The notes: generated by a model from the letters alone, not told the origin. A DNA stretch of 22,492 nt from an uncultured Clostridia bacterium (GCA_934446135.1 CAKSDT010000019.1:1-22492), one strand, 5' to 3'; counted from the first letter of the stretch, positions 9,390 through 17,332 are shown. Numbers and translations are program-made.

Positions 9390-10422
9390 TTATAACGCCC
9401 TCCCCGGATTTAACAACCGTACCGATAACATAAGCATCCTCGCCGTTAGTTCTTAGTACTTCCAATGTCTTTTCTTCATCCTCTTTTGAAACAACAACGC
9501 TCATTCCGACACCCATATTAAAAGTGTTGAACATATCCTTTTCTGAAATGTTCCCCTTTTTCATAATATAATTAAATATGGGTAAAACCTTGATTGCCGG
9601 TTTATTCACTTTAACGGAAAAACCGCTGGGCAATGAGCGGGGGATGTTCTCATAAAAGCCGCCGCCCGTTATGTGTGAAACTGCCTTTACATTTACGCTT
9701 TCAAACAATTTAAGCATTGATTTCACATAAATCTTTGTAGGTTCCAGCAAAGTTTCACCAAGTGATTTTCCTTCCAACTCATCAAGCGGCATAAGAAGAT
9801 CGCAGTTTTCAATATCAAACACCTTTCTAACAAGCGAAAATCCGTTAGAATGAACTCCGGAAGATGCAAGTGCAATAACCGTATCTCCCTCTTTCACGGT
9901 ATCTTTATCAATCATTTTGTTCTTATCCGCAATACCGGTGCAGTATCCGGCGAGATCATAGTCGCTCTCAGGCATAAGTCCGGGATGTTCCGCTGTTTCT
10001 CCTCCTATAAGGGCACAACCTGCCCTTACACAACCCTCAGCCACACCGCTTACTATTTCAGCAATCTTTTCCGGAAAATTTTTACCGCAGGCAATATAAT
10101 CAAGGAAAAACAGAGGTCTCGCCCCGCAGCAAATTATATCATTTACGCACATTGCAACACAATCAATGCCTATTGTGTCATGTTTATCAAGAATCATCGC
10201 AAGCCTTATTTTCGTTCCTACACCGTCGGTACCCGAAACAAGAACCGGGTCTTTTATGCCGTTAAGATCAAGACCGAAACAGCCTCCAAATCCGCCTACA
10301 TCATCAAGACAGCCTGATGTTTTTGTTCTTGCAATATGCTTTTTCATAAGTTCTACCGATTTATAGCCTGCCGTTATATCAACACCTGCTTCGGCATAAG
10401 CCTTTGAATGTGAATTATTCAT
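9382..10422 (-). CDS. purM: Phosphoribosylformylglycinamidine cyclo-ligase (AIR synthetase)
   Basis: PurM closes the imidazole ring, FGAM plus ATP to AIR (step 5). The 346-residue protein begins with the family's YAEAGVDITAGYKSVELMK segment and shows VSGTDGVGTKI, GGETAEHPG and HITGGGFYENIPR, in the order of the PurM/PurL ATP-binding superfamily. The ATG at 10422 overlaps the purF end by 8 bases and has GGAG upstream. It is full length with no disruption. Confidence 0.97.
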   Translation of the reverse strand: MNNSHSKAYAEAGVDITAGYKSVELMKKHIARTKTSGCLDDVGGFGGCFGLDLNGIKDPVLVSGTDGVGTKIRLAMILDKHDTIGIDCVAMCVNDIICCGARPLFFLDYIACGKNFPEKIAEIVSGVAEGCVRAGCALIGGETAEHPGLMPESDYDLAGYCTGIADKNKMIDKDTVKEGDTVIALASSGVHSNGFSLVRKVFDIENCDLLMPLDELEGKSLGETLLEPTKIYVKSMLKLFESVNVKAVSHITGGGFYENIPRSLPSGFSVKVNKPAIKVLPIFNYIMKKGNISEKDMFNTFNMGVGMSVVVSKEDEEKTLEVLRTNGEDAYVIGTVVKSGEGVIIE

Positions 10423-11860
10423 TGCATTTCTCCTTACTTTTGGAAATTTTTGTTTCGAATCTGTTTTTCATAGGTGTCTTAGGCACTTCTGTCGGGTAAT
10501 TTCCGTCAAAACAAGCGGTGCAATAGCCTGTGCCATGAACACCTTTTGCAATTTTATTCACACTCTCGACGCTTAAATACCCCAGTGAATCAACACCTAT
10601 AATCTTTGCTATTTCATCTGCCGTGTGCCTGCAGGCTATAAGATTTTCCCTTGAATCAATATCAGTACCGTAATAGCATGGGTTCATAAAAGGCGGTGCA
10701 GAAACACGCATATGAATTTCTTTGGCACCGGCATCACGCAGAAGTTTTACTATTCTGGCACTGGTTGTCCCTCTAACTATAGAATCATCTATCATAACTA
10801 TCCGCTTTCCCTTAATTACTTCTGCTATCGGATTGAGTTTTATTTTCACTTTATCTTCCCGGCTTTTCTGCCCCGGTGCTATAAATGTTCTGCCTATATA
10901 TTTATTCTTTATAAATCCTATTTCGTAAGGTATGCCCGACTGTTTTGAGTATCCGAGTGCAGCGTCAAGCCCCGAATCGGGAACTCCTATTACAACATCA
11001 GCCTGAACAGGATGTTCAAGTGCAAGAAATGCTCCTGCTCTTTGTCTTGCAGTATGCACCGAACATCCGTCTATCACAGAATCAGGTCTTGCAAAATAAA
11101 TATACTCAAAAACGCAGAGCGAACACGGAACCTTCTTGCAATGGTCTTTAATACTTCTTACGCCGTTTTTATCGAATATTACTATTTCACCAGGATTTAT
11201 ATCTCTTACAAATACCGCACCTACAGCATCAATTGCACAACTTTCCGACGCAACTATATACCGTCCGTCTTCCGTCTTGCCGTAACAAAGAGGTCTGAAT
11301 CCGTTTTCATCACGCACCGCAATAAGTTTTGACGGTGACATAATAACAAGTGAATATGCACCTTTAATTCTATTCATTGCCGCATTTACAGCTTGTTCTA
11401 CAGACGGTGCCGTAAGCCTTTCTTTCGTTATTATATACGATATCACCTCCGTGGCACTTGTTGTATGAAAAATTGAACCTTCAAGTTCAAGTTCTTTCCT
11501 CAGTTCATCCGAATTAATAAGATTTCCGTTGTGTGCAAGTGCCATTTTCCCTTTTATATGGTTAACCACAATAGGCTGTGCATTGCTTCTGCCGTTTGAT
11601 CCGGTTGTACCGTAACGGGTATGGCCTACAGCCATATTCCCATCTCCGAGTTTTTCTATTATTTCACTCGTAAAGACATCATTTACAAGTCCCGTGTCCT
11701 TAAAATCCTTAAAAACTCCGTCATCGTTTACCACTATTCCGCATGATTCCTGACCGCGGTGCTGGAGTGCAAACAACCCGTAGTATACAGTTCTTGCAAC
11801 ATCATTTGTTTCTTCGGAATATACCCCGAAAACTCCGCATTCTTCTCTTAAATTGCCCAT
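10415..11860 (-). CDS. purF: Amidophosphoribosyltransferase, Fe-S type
   Basis: PurF makes 5-phosphoribosylamine from PRPP and glutamine, the committed step. The 481-residue chain starts with a seven-residue propeptide (MGNLREE) before the Ntn nucleophile Cys8 (CGVFGVY), as in forms that remove their propeptide. The PRPP loop is RIVMIDDSIVRGTTS. Cysteines typical of the B. subtilis [4Fe-4S] form are present: one in SLCVFEYIYFARPDS, one in PPFMNPCYYG and the pair C447/C450 in GYCTACF, so the enzyme is probably oxygen-sensitive. The ATG at 11860 follows GGAGGGG; an in-frame TTG at 11872 is less likely. It follows purC by 15 bases. Confidence 0.96.
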   Translation of the reverse strand: MGNLREECGVFGVYSEETNDVARTVYYGLFALQHRGQESCGIVVNDDGVFKDFKDTGLVNDVFTSEIIEKLGDGNMAVGHTRYGTTGSNGRSNAQPIVVNHIKGKMALAHNGNLINSDELRKELELEGSIFHTTSATEVISYIITKERLTAPSVEQAVNAAMNRIKGAYSLVIMSPSKLIAVRDENGFRPLCYGKTEDGRYIVASESCAIDAVGAVFVRDINPGEIVIFDKNGVRSIKDHCKKVPCSLCVFEYIYFARPDSVIDGCSVHTARQRAGAFLALEHPVQADVVIGVPDSGLDAALGYSKQSGIPYEIGFIKNKYIGRTFIAPGQKSREDKVKIKLNPIAEVIKGKRIVMIDDSIVRGTTSARIVKLLRDAGAKEIHMRVSAPPFMNPCYYGTDIDSRENLIACRHTADEIAKIIGVDSLGYLSVESVNKIAKGVHGTGYCTACFDGNYPTEVPKTPMKNRFETKISKSKEKCNE

Positions 11861-11875
11861 TTGCCCCTCCAAATT

Positions 11876-12586
11876 TTATTTTCCGAAAACTCTTTTCATC
11901 ATTTCACTGTAGGCATCTTCCACTCCGCCCATATCACGGCGGAAACGATCCTTATCAAGTTTTTCATTTGTATCAGCATCCCAAAAACGACAGGTATCCG
12001 GAGAAATCTCATCTGCAAGAATTATTTTCCCGTCAGAAGTTTTTCCGAATTCAAGTTTAAAATCCACAAGTTTTACATTAAGCGTAAGAAAATATTCCTT
12101 TAAAATACTGTTAATTTTAAATGCCAAAGACTTTATATTTTCAATTTCCTCTTTTTTCGCAAGTCCCAATGCAACTGCGTGATATGAGTTTATAAGAGGA
12201 TCGTGCAAATCATCATTTTTATATGAAAATTCTATTGTAGGTTCTGAAAAAACAATTCCTTCCTCAACACCGTAACGCTTTGCAAACGAGCCTGCTGAAA
12301 TGTTACGGATTATTACTTCAAGCGGAACAATAGAAACTTTTTTAACAACAGTTTCACGGTCGTTCAGTTCTTCTACAAAGTGCGTTGGTATTCCGTTTTT
12401 CTCAAGCAAGCGGCAAAGATAGTTCGACATTCTGGTATTTACAACGCCTTTTCCGGCAATTGTGCCTTTTTTCAGTCCGTCAAGTGCGGTTGCATCGTCT
12501 TTATATGATACAATCACAAGTTCCGGATCAGTTGTTCCATAAACTCTTTTTGCCTTACCCTCGTAAAGTTTAGTTGTCTTTTCCAT
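11876..12586 (-). CDS. purC: SAICAR synthetase
   Basis: PurC condenses CAIR with aspartate using ATP (step 7). The 236-residue protein has the family N-terminus KLYEGKAKRVY, the central PLEVIIRNISAGSFAKRYGV segment and the metal/nucleotide region KLEFGKTSDGKIILADEISP followed by DTCRFWD. The ATG is preceded by GGAGG at good spacing, 13 bases after purE. No purB, which acts next, is in this window, so the adenylosuccinate lyase must lie elsewhere. Confidence 0.97.
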   Translation of the reverse strand: MEKTTKLYEGKAKRVYGTTDPELVIVSYKDDATALDGLKKGTIAGKGVVNTRMSNYLCRLLEKNGIPTHFVEELNDRETVVKKVSIVPLEVIIRNISAGSFAKRYGVEEGIVFSEPTIEFSYKNDDLHDPLINSYHAVALGLAKKEEIENIKSLAFKINSILKEYFLTLNVKLVDFKLEFGKTSDGKIILADEISPDTCRFWDADTNEKLDKDRFRRDMGGVEDAYSEMMKRVFGK

Positions 12587-12599
12587 TTAAATACCTCCG

Positions 12600-13091
12600 T
12601 TAATTATATTGTTTTTCTATTTCACGGTTTTTTGCAAGTACATTTTCAGCATCTGCCTTGCGTTTTGCATCGAGTTTCTCTGCCAAAGATTCATCATATA
12701 CACTCAATATTTCTACGCATAACAAAGCGGCATTAACTGCACCGTCAACCGCAACAGTTGCAACAGGAATCCCCGAAGGCATCTGTACAGTTGAAAGCAG
12801 TGCGTCAATACCGCCTAAATCACCTGATTTTATAGGTATACCTATAACCGGCAAAGTTGTATTTGCCGCAATTGCTCCCGCAAGATGTGCCGCCATCCCG
12901 GCAGCCGCTATCACAGCACCAAACCCGCTTTCACGCAAATTGCAACTGAACTTTGCTGCAATTTCAGGTGTGCGGTGAGCCGAAAAAATATGTACTTCAA
13001 ACGGCACTCCAAACTCTTTTAATATGCTTATTGCTCTTTCTGCCTTTGGCAAATCACTGCTGCTGCCCATAATTATTGCTACTTTTTTCAT
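12600..13091 (-). CDS. purE: N5-CAIR mutase / AIR carboxylase subunit
   Basis: PurE produces CAIR (step 6). The 163-residue chain has GSSSD at 9-13, SAHRTP at 37-42, GMAAHL at 65-70 and the LLSTVQMPSGIPVATVA block. The SAHRTP and AAHL segments resemble class I PurE, which isomerises N5-CAIR made by PurK, yet no purK lies in the operon. Either purK is elsewhere, or high CO2 allows direct carboxylation. It is the first gene of the operon: its ATG lies 18 bases after the riboswitch terminator U-tract, with CGGAGGGG just upstream. Confidence 0.95.
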   Translation of the reverse strand: MKKVAIIMGSSSDLPKAERAISILKEFGVPFEVHIFSAHRTPEIAAKFSCNLRESGFGAVIAAAGMAAHLAGAIAANTTLPVIGIPIKSGDLGGIDALLSTVQMPSGIPVATVAVDGAVNAALLCVEILSVYDESLAEKLDAKRKADAENVLAKNREIEKQYN

Positions 13092-13109
13092 TTTATCCCC
13101 TCCGAAATT

Positions 13110-13147
13110 AAAAAAGGCATACTCATCCTCAAATTGATAAGTATGCC
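13110..13147 (-). terminator. Riboswitch-controlled intrinsic terminator of the purine operon
   Basis: On the minus strand, GGCATACTTATC pairs with GATGAGTATGCC (12 pairs, one G-U) around an 8-base loop and is followed by six Us. The 5' arm starts inside the conserved UGGGCA end of the aptamer. Ligand-bound aptamer and terminator therefore cannot form together, the usual design of transcriptional ZTP switches that turn genes on when ZMP/ZTP is high. Confidence 0.9.
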
Positions 13148-13230
13148 CAGACGGTCGGCTATCAAAACTTTCTGGTCCATGTGGTACTCCACTTATCCGT
13201 CAGTCCCAAAAAGTCCTCCACTACATGGAA
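13143..13230 (-). ncRNA. ZTP/ZMP riboswitch aptamer (pfl motif)
   Basis: The leader RNA shows the conserved parts of the pfl/ZTP class in order: GGGACUGACG, hairpin GUGG-AGUA-CCAC, a following AUGGACC junction, and the 3' block GCCGACCGUCUGGGCA that closes the pseudoknot. CCAUG at the 5' end can pair with CAUGG after the hairpin to form P1. Known members bind the AICAR nucleotide ZMP/ZTP and activate purine and one-carbon genes. Here the downstream genes are the whole IMP pathway plus fhs, which is the expected context. I considered the guanine/adenine (xpt-type) riboswitch and saw none of its core. Confidence 0.9.
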
Positions 13231-13260
13231 ATTATATCATATTATCCGTGTTCTTGTCAA
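13231..13260 (-). promoter_or_regulatory. Purine operon promoter
   Basis: Minus strand TTGACA (13260-13255), 18-base spacer, TATAAT (13236-13231): both hexamers are full consensus for the housekeeping sigma factor. The predicted start of transcription falls just before or within the first bases of the riboswitch. A promoter this strong fits control by termination rather than by initiation. Confidence 0.88.
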
Positions 13261-13350
13261 GCATTAGTTATGTCAGATAATGATTGATTTTCAACTTCTG
13301 TCATTAAAAAGATGACGGGTGTAGATCCTATGTAAAATAAAAACAGTATA

Positions 13351-14109
13351 TTAATCAGCCTTAAGAAAAGTTATGTCTTTATATTCCTTATTCAGATAGC
13401 ACTTTATATCAATATCGCTTATTATATAGTCTAGTTCATCTGCCGTACAAAGTTTGTATGCAGAAAATTGATTTATCTTACTGTTATCGCACAAAAACAC
13501 TTTGTTTTCAGAATTTCTTATCATTAGTTTTCTGGGCATTATTTCATTCGCAAAACAGTCATACAAGATGCCGTCCGCAGTAAGTGACTGGACTGAAAAA
13601 AAGCAAAAATCTGCATGTATTGATTCGATAAATTCTTCGGTATGTGCTCCTGTGCAGCAAGAACGGTTTTCCGGGTTTAAGTGACCTCCGGTAAAATATG
13701 ATTCTATATTATACTCGGAAAAGGCATTCATACTCGCAAGACTGTTTGTTACCACTGTTATTCCTTTAATTTCCTTCAAATGCTCGACCATAAAATATGT
13801 GCTTGTCGAACTGTCAAGAAAAATAACATCTCCCGGCTTAACAAGCGATGTTGCCTTTAAAGCAACGGCATTTTTTTCTCTTGAATTTTTATGGCTTCTT
13901 AAATAAAATGGGATTTGTTTGTTTACAGAGTTTTTAAGTTCCGCTCCCCCGTAACTTCTTGTTAAAAGACCTTCAAGTTCAAGTTTTTTTAAATCCCGTC
14001 TTATGCTTGACTGGCTTATATGTATCTTTTTTGCAAGATATTCCACTGTTACATATTTTTTTTGGTTGAGCAAATTCATTATTTCAATTTCTCTTTCACT
14101 CTTATACAA
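13351..14109 (-). CDS. DeoR/GlpR-family transcriptional regulator
   Basis: The 252-residue protein has an N-terminal winged helix (about 1-57) with the family pattern SSIRRDLKKLE at 34-44 and GLLTRSYGGA at 47-56, followed by a DeoR sugar-phosphate sensor domain (KPGDVIFLDSSTST near 91-104, VVTNSL, FTGGHLNPENR). Such proteins are usually repressors released by a phosphorylated sugar or polyol. Divergence from a glycerol-3-phosphate oxidation operon suggests a GlpR-like role with G3P as signal, which is inference. The start is TTG at 14109, 9 bases after GAGG. No clear terminator was found between its stop and the purine promoter. Confidence 0.9.
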   Translation of the reverse strand: MYKSEREIEIMNLLNQKKYVTVEYLAKKIHISQSSIRRDLKKLELEGLLTRSYGGAELKNSVNKQIPFYLRSHKNSREKNAVALKATSLVKPGDVIFLDSSTSTYFMVEHLKEIKGITVVTNSLASMNAFSEYNIESYFTGGHLNPENRSCCTGAHTEEFIESIHADFCFFSVQSLTADGILYDCFANEIMPRKLMIRNSENKVFLCDNSKINQFSAYKLCTADELDYIISDIDIKCYLNKEYKDITFLKAD

Positions 14110-14133
14110 TTAAATCGCCTCATTTCTGCGTGT

Positions 14134-14205
14134 TTTTGCACATTTTCATCAGAATATAATAAAATTTTGCTATTTTACCGCCATTATTGAATTTTGTTGC
14201 TCAAT
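14134..14205. promoter_or_regulatory. Possible DeoR operator repeats in the divergent intergenic region
   Basis: The 150-base spacer between the regulator and the oxidoreductase operon holds three similar boxes on the plus strand, starting at 14134 (TTTTGCACATTTT), 14165 (TTTTGCTATTTTA) and 14192 (TTTTGTTGCTC). The last overlaps the promoter and sits inside a short inverted repeat, ATTGA (14186-14190) with TCAAT (14201-14205). DeoR proteins often bind repeated sites as tetramers. In AT-rich DNA this could be chance. Confidence 0.25.
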
Positions 14206-14216
14206 CATTATATAAT
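14187..14216 (+). promoter_or_regulatory. Promoter of the oxidoreductase operon
   Basis: TTGAAT (14187-14192), 18-base spacer, TATAAT (14211-14216), about 40 bases before the GGAG and start of the first gene. The -10 is full consensus and the -35 matches four of six, so the promoter should be moderate and could be repressed by the divergent DeoR regulator. Confidence 0.6.
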
Positions 14217-14265
14217 ATTTTTGAGAAAAAGTAAACTATAAATTTAATCTACGGAGATGAAAAAA

Positions 14266-15702
14266 GTGTACGATATAGCAATAATAGGTGCAGGTATCAT
14301 AGGTGCGATGACAGCACGTGAACTTACAAAATACAATTTTAAGGTATGTGTTTTGGAAAAGGAAAATGATGTTGCAAACGGTGCAACAAAGGCAAACTCC
14401 GCAATAGTACACGCAGGATTTGACGCTATGCCCGGAACATTGAAAGCAAAACTTAATGTTGAGGGCTCAAAACTTATGGAGAATGTCTGTAAAGAACTTG
14501 GAGTAAAATACATAAAAAACGGTGCGTTGGTTATCGGTTTTGACGATTCCGACAAAGATACAATTACCGCTCTTTATGAGCGTGGCAAAAAAAACGGTGT
14601 GGACGGCATTGAAGTTATAGGCAGGGAAAGACTCAGAGAAATCGAACCTAATATTTCCGAAGATGCAAAATGTGCATTATATGCACCCACAAGTGCAATA
14701 ATATGTCCTTACAAACTCTGCATCGCCGCAATGGGAAATGCTATGGATAACGGTGCGGATTTAAAACTTAATTTTGAAGTAACAGATATAAAAGACAACG
14801 GAGAGTATTTTGAAATATTTTCACACTCAGAAAAAGTTTGTGCCAAATATGTAATAAATGCCGCAGGCGTGTTTTCGGATGCAATTGCCGGTCTTGCAGG
14901 TGATACTTCCTTTAAAGTTCATGCAAGAAAAGGCGAATATATCTTACTTGATAAGGATGCAGGAAGTTTGACATCACATACAATATTCAAAACACCGGGA
15001 GAAAAGGGAAAGGGTATTTTAGTTTCTCCTACAGTAGACGGAAATTTCATTATGGGTCCTACTGCACAGGATATTTCAAATAAAGATGATAAAAGTACAT
15101 CGGCAGACGCCTTGGAAAGTATCAAATCACAGGCAGTTAAATTTTTGGGCAATCCGCCTTTTGAAAAAACAATAACATCATTTTCGGGATTGAGAGCCGT
15201 AGGAAATACGGGAGACTTTATAATAAAATTTTATAAAGACAGATTTATAAATGCTGCCGGAATTGAATCACCGGGACTTTCCGCATCACCGGCTATTGCT
15301 ATTTACATAAAGGATATGCTGAAATCAAAAGGTATTACAGAAGAAAAAAATCTGTCATTTAACCCTATAAGAAAACCTGATTCATATTTTAAAAATGCTT
15401 CCTTTGAGGAAAAAAACAAAATTATAAAAGAAAACCCCGAATTCGGTAAAGTTATATGCAGATGTGAAAGTGTTACAATGGGTGAAATTACCGACGCAAT
15501 CAGAAAAAATCCCGGTGCAAGGGATATTGACGGTGTAAAACGCAGAACTAGGAGCGGTATGGGAAGATGTCAGGGCGGATTTTGTATGCCATATGTTGCC
15601 GAAATACTTTCCAAAGAACTTGGCATACCGATTGAAGATGTAACAAAATGCGGCGGAAACTCAAAAATAGGGTTCGGAAAAACAAAGGAGGAAAAAAGAT
15701 GA
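14266..15702 (+). CDS. GlpA-like FAD-dependent (glycerol-3-phosphate) dehydrogenase with BFD-type [2Fe-2S] domain
   Basis: This cytosolic flavoprotein is probably the catalytic subunit of an anaerobic glycerol-3-phosphate dehydrogenase (G3P to DHAP). The N-terminus has the FAD loop IIGAGIIGA. A DAO-type oxidoreductase domain fills about residues 1-350, and the C-terminus holds a BFD/Fer2 iron-sulfur domain with CRC (401, 403) and CQGGFC (438, 443; numbering from an ATG at 14257). L-2-hydroxyglutarate oxidase-like proteins share the first domain, but the BFD domain and the GlpB-like and DUF1667 neighbours favour G3P. The GTG at 14266 is the preferred start: GGAG lies 9 bases upstream, whereas it directly abuts the ATG at 14257. 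The stop overlaps the next start as ATGA. Confidence 0.85.
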   Translation: MYDIAIIGAGIIGAMTARELTKYNFKVCVLEKENDVANGATKANSAIVHAGFDAMPGTLKAKLNVEGSKLMENVCKELGVKYIKNGALVIGFDDSDKDTITALYERGKKNGVDGIEVIGRERLREIEPNISEDAKCALYAPTSAIICPYKLCIAAMGNAMDNGADLKLNFEVTDIKDNGEYFEIFSHSEKVCAKYVINAAGVFSDAIAGLAGDTSFKVHARKGEYILLDKDAGSLTSHTIFKTPGEKGKGILVSPTVDGNFIMGPTAQDISNKDDKSTSADALESIKSQAVKFLGNPPFEKTITSFSGLRAVGNTGDFIIKFYKDRFINAAGIESPGLSASPAIAIYIKDMLKSKGITEEKNLSFNPIRKPDSYFKNASFEEKNKIIKENPEFGKVICRCESVTMGEITDAIRKNPGARDIDGVKRRTRSGMGRCQGGFCMPYVAEILSKELGIPIEDVTKCGGNSKIGFGKTKEEKR

Positions 15703-16940
15703 CCGATTTAGTGATAATAGGCGGAGGTCCTGCCGGAATGAGTGCAGCAATCGCAGCTTATGAAAGCGGAATAAAGGACATTGTTATTTTAGAACGCGGC
15801 GAAAACCTCGGCGGTATTCTTTTGCAGTGCATACATAACGGATTTGGTCTTCATAAATTCGGCGAAGAACTGACCGGTCCCGAATATGCCTATAAGTATG
15901 AAAAAAAAGTTAATGAATACAAAATTCCCTACAAGTTAAATACAATGGTTTTAAATGTTACGGAAGATAAAAAAGTCACTGCCATAAATAAAGATGACGG
16001 AATATTCGAAATAAACGCAAAAGCCGTTATTCTTGCAATGGGTTGCCGTGAGCGTTCAAGAGGTGCGTTGAATATTGCAGGAACCAGGCCATCAGGAATA
16101 TTGAGTGCCGGAACTGCTCAAAAACTTGTAAACATAAAAGGTATTATGCCGGGGAAAAATGTTGTTATATTAGGTTCGGGCGACATAGGACTTATTATGG
16201 CAAGAAGAATGACCTTAGAGGGTGCAAATGTTAAGGCTGTTTTAGAAGTTATGCCATATTCCGGCGGTCTTGCAAGAAATATTGAGCAATGTCTTCACGA
16301 TTTTGACATACCGCTCTATTTAAGCCACACTGTAACAGAAATAAAGGGAAAAGACAGGGTAACCGGTGTTACAGTTTCAAAAGTTGACCAAAGCAGGAAC
16401 CCAATAAAGGGTACAGAATTTTATATTCCGTGCGACACACTTTTGTTGTCTGTGGGACTTATACCTGAAAATGAACTTACAAAAAATGCCGGAATAAATT
16501 TAAGCCGTGTAACAAACGGTGCCGAGGTTGACCAAAACAGACAAACTCCGGTTCCAGGTGTATTTGCGTGCGGAAATGTTCTTCATGTTCACGACCTTGT
16601 TGACTTTGTTTCGGATGAAGCTGAAATTGCAGGAAAATCGGCAGCAGAATATATTAAAGGCAGTTTTGTTTCTGAATGTAACATAAAAATTAAAACAGAC
16701 GGAAAAGTAAGATACACCGTTCCGCAGACCATTACATCGAAAAAAGACGATATTCCGGTATTTTTCAGGGTTGGAAACATATATGAAAATGTGACTCTGA
16801 AAGTAACAAACGGCGAAAATATCATCTTCAAGAAAAAGTTTAAAAAAGCAGTCCCCGGAGAAATGGAAAGAATAGTGCTTAAAAAAGGTTCTGTCCCCGA
16901 CTCTGAAGAAATTTTCTTTGAACTGGAGGAAAATGTATGA
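15699..16940 (+). CDS. GlpB-like NAD(P)/FAD-dependent oxidoreductase
   Basis: The 413-residue pyridine-nucleotide-disulfide-type flavoprotein has the FAD loop GGGPAGM at 8-14, the NAD(P) loop GSGDIG at 159-164 and the second FAD contact GVFACGNVLHVHDLVD. It lacks a CxxxxC redox pair beside the first FAD loop (LLQC is single), so it is not a thioredoxin-reductase-like disulfide enzyme. With the upstream flavoprotein and DUF1667 it forms a conserved clostridial/Thermotoga-type cassette thought to pass electrons from G3P to NAD(P) or another carrier. The start is the ATG at 15699, preceded by AAAGGAGG; an upstream in-frame start at 15648 would overlap the first gene by 55 bases and is not needed. 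Confidence 0.85.
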   Translation: MTDLVIIGGGPAGMSAAIAAYESGIKDIVILERGENLGGILLQCIHNGFGLHKFGEELTGPEYAYKYEKKVNEYKIPYKLNTMVLNVTEDKKVTAINKDDGIFEINAKAVILAMGCRERSRGALNIAGTRPSGILSAGTAQKLVNIKGIMPGKNVVILGSGDIGLIMARRMTLEGANVKAVLEVMPYSGGLARNIEQCLHDFDIPLYLSHTVTEIKGKDRVTGVTVSKVDQSRNPIKGTEFYIPCDTLLLSVGLIPENELTKNAGINLSRVTNGAEVDQNRQTPVPGVFACGNVLHVHDLVDFVSDEAEIAGKSAAEYIKGSFVSECNIKIKTDGKVRYTVPQTITSKKDDIPVFFRVGNIYENVTLKVTNGENIIFKKKFKKAVPGEMERIVLKKGSVPDSEEIFFELEENV

Positions 16941-17332
16941 AAAGGAACTTAACTTGCATAGTTTGCCCTATGGGCTGCAGCATAACAGTTACATATGATG
17001 AAAACGGAATTACTGATATCACAGGAAATACTTGTCCGAAAGGAAAGGAATATGCCCAAAATGAATGTACTAATCCGAAAAGAGTAGTAACATCTACGGT
17101 AATGACAGGTTCAGGCAGACCCATTCCCGTTAAAACAGACAAAGCAATTCCGAAAGACAAAGTATTTGAATGTATGAAAATAATTAATAAAACAACCGTA
17201 AAAGGCACACCGGAAATCGGCGATATAGTACTTTCTGATGTATTCGGTGCAAATATAGTGGTTACGGGTGTTCATTACAGGGGGAATTATATATGGCTTT
17301 TTTTAATACTCAGCAAATCTGGTACATTTTAA
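16937..17332 (+). CDS. DUF1667 cysteine-rich protein with C-terminal extension
   Basis: The 131-residue protein belongs to the DUF1667 family, normally encoded after GlpA/GlpB-like flavoproteins. The N-terminal cluster CIVCPMGC (C7, C10, C14), with C33 in NTCPKG and C44, could hold an iron-sulfur cluster and act as the small electron-transfer subunit (inference). It overlaps the previous gene by four bases (ATGA). Family members usually end near the segment SDVFGANIVVTGVH (about residue 113). Here the frame runs on for about 18 more residues into mgtC, ending at 17330-17332. The tail (YIWLFLILSKSGTF) is unlike the rest and looks like read-through after loss of the original stop. Confidence 0.85.
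   Translation: MKRNLTCIVCPMGCSITVTYDENGITDITGNTCPKGKEYAQNECTNPKRVVTSTVMTGSGRPIPVKTDKAIPKDKVFECMKIINKTTVKGTPEIGDIVLSDVFGANIVVTGVHYRGNYIWLFLILSKSGTF

Noticed and set aside
13110..13230. Guanine/adenine (xpt-pbuX type) or PRPP riboswitch
   Set aside because: None of the conserved three-way-junction bases of the purine class or the ykkC-type motifs are seen, whereas the ZTP blocks GGGACUGACG and CCGUCUGGGCA are both present.
13302..13325. GTCAT/ATGAC inverted repeat after the deoR gene as a terminator or PurR operator
   Set aside because: Only five pairs with a 7-base A-rich loop and no U-tract after it; no second half-site resembling a PurBox. Probably chance in AT-rich DNA.
15648..15698. Upstream in-frame start of the GlpB-like gene
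   Set aside because: It would overlap the previous gene by 55 bases and add 17 lysine- and arginine-rich residues not seen in the family; the ATG at 15699 has an ideal ribosome site.
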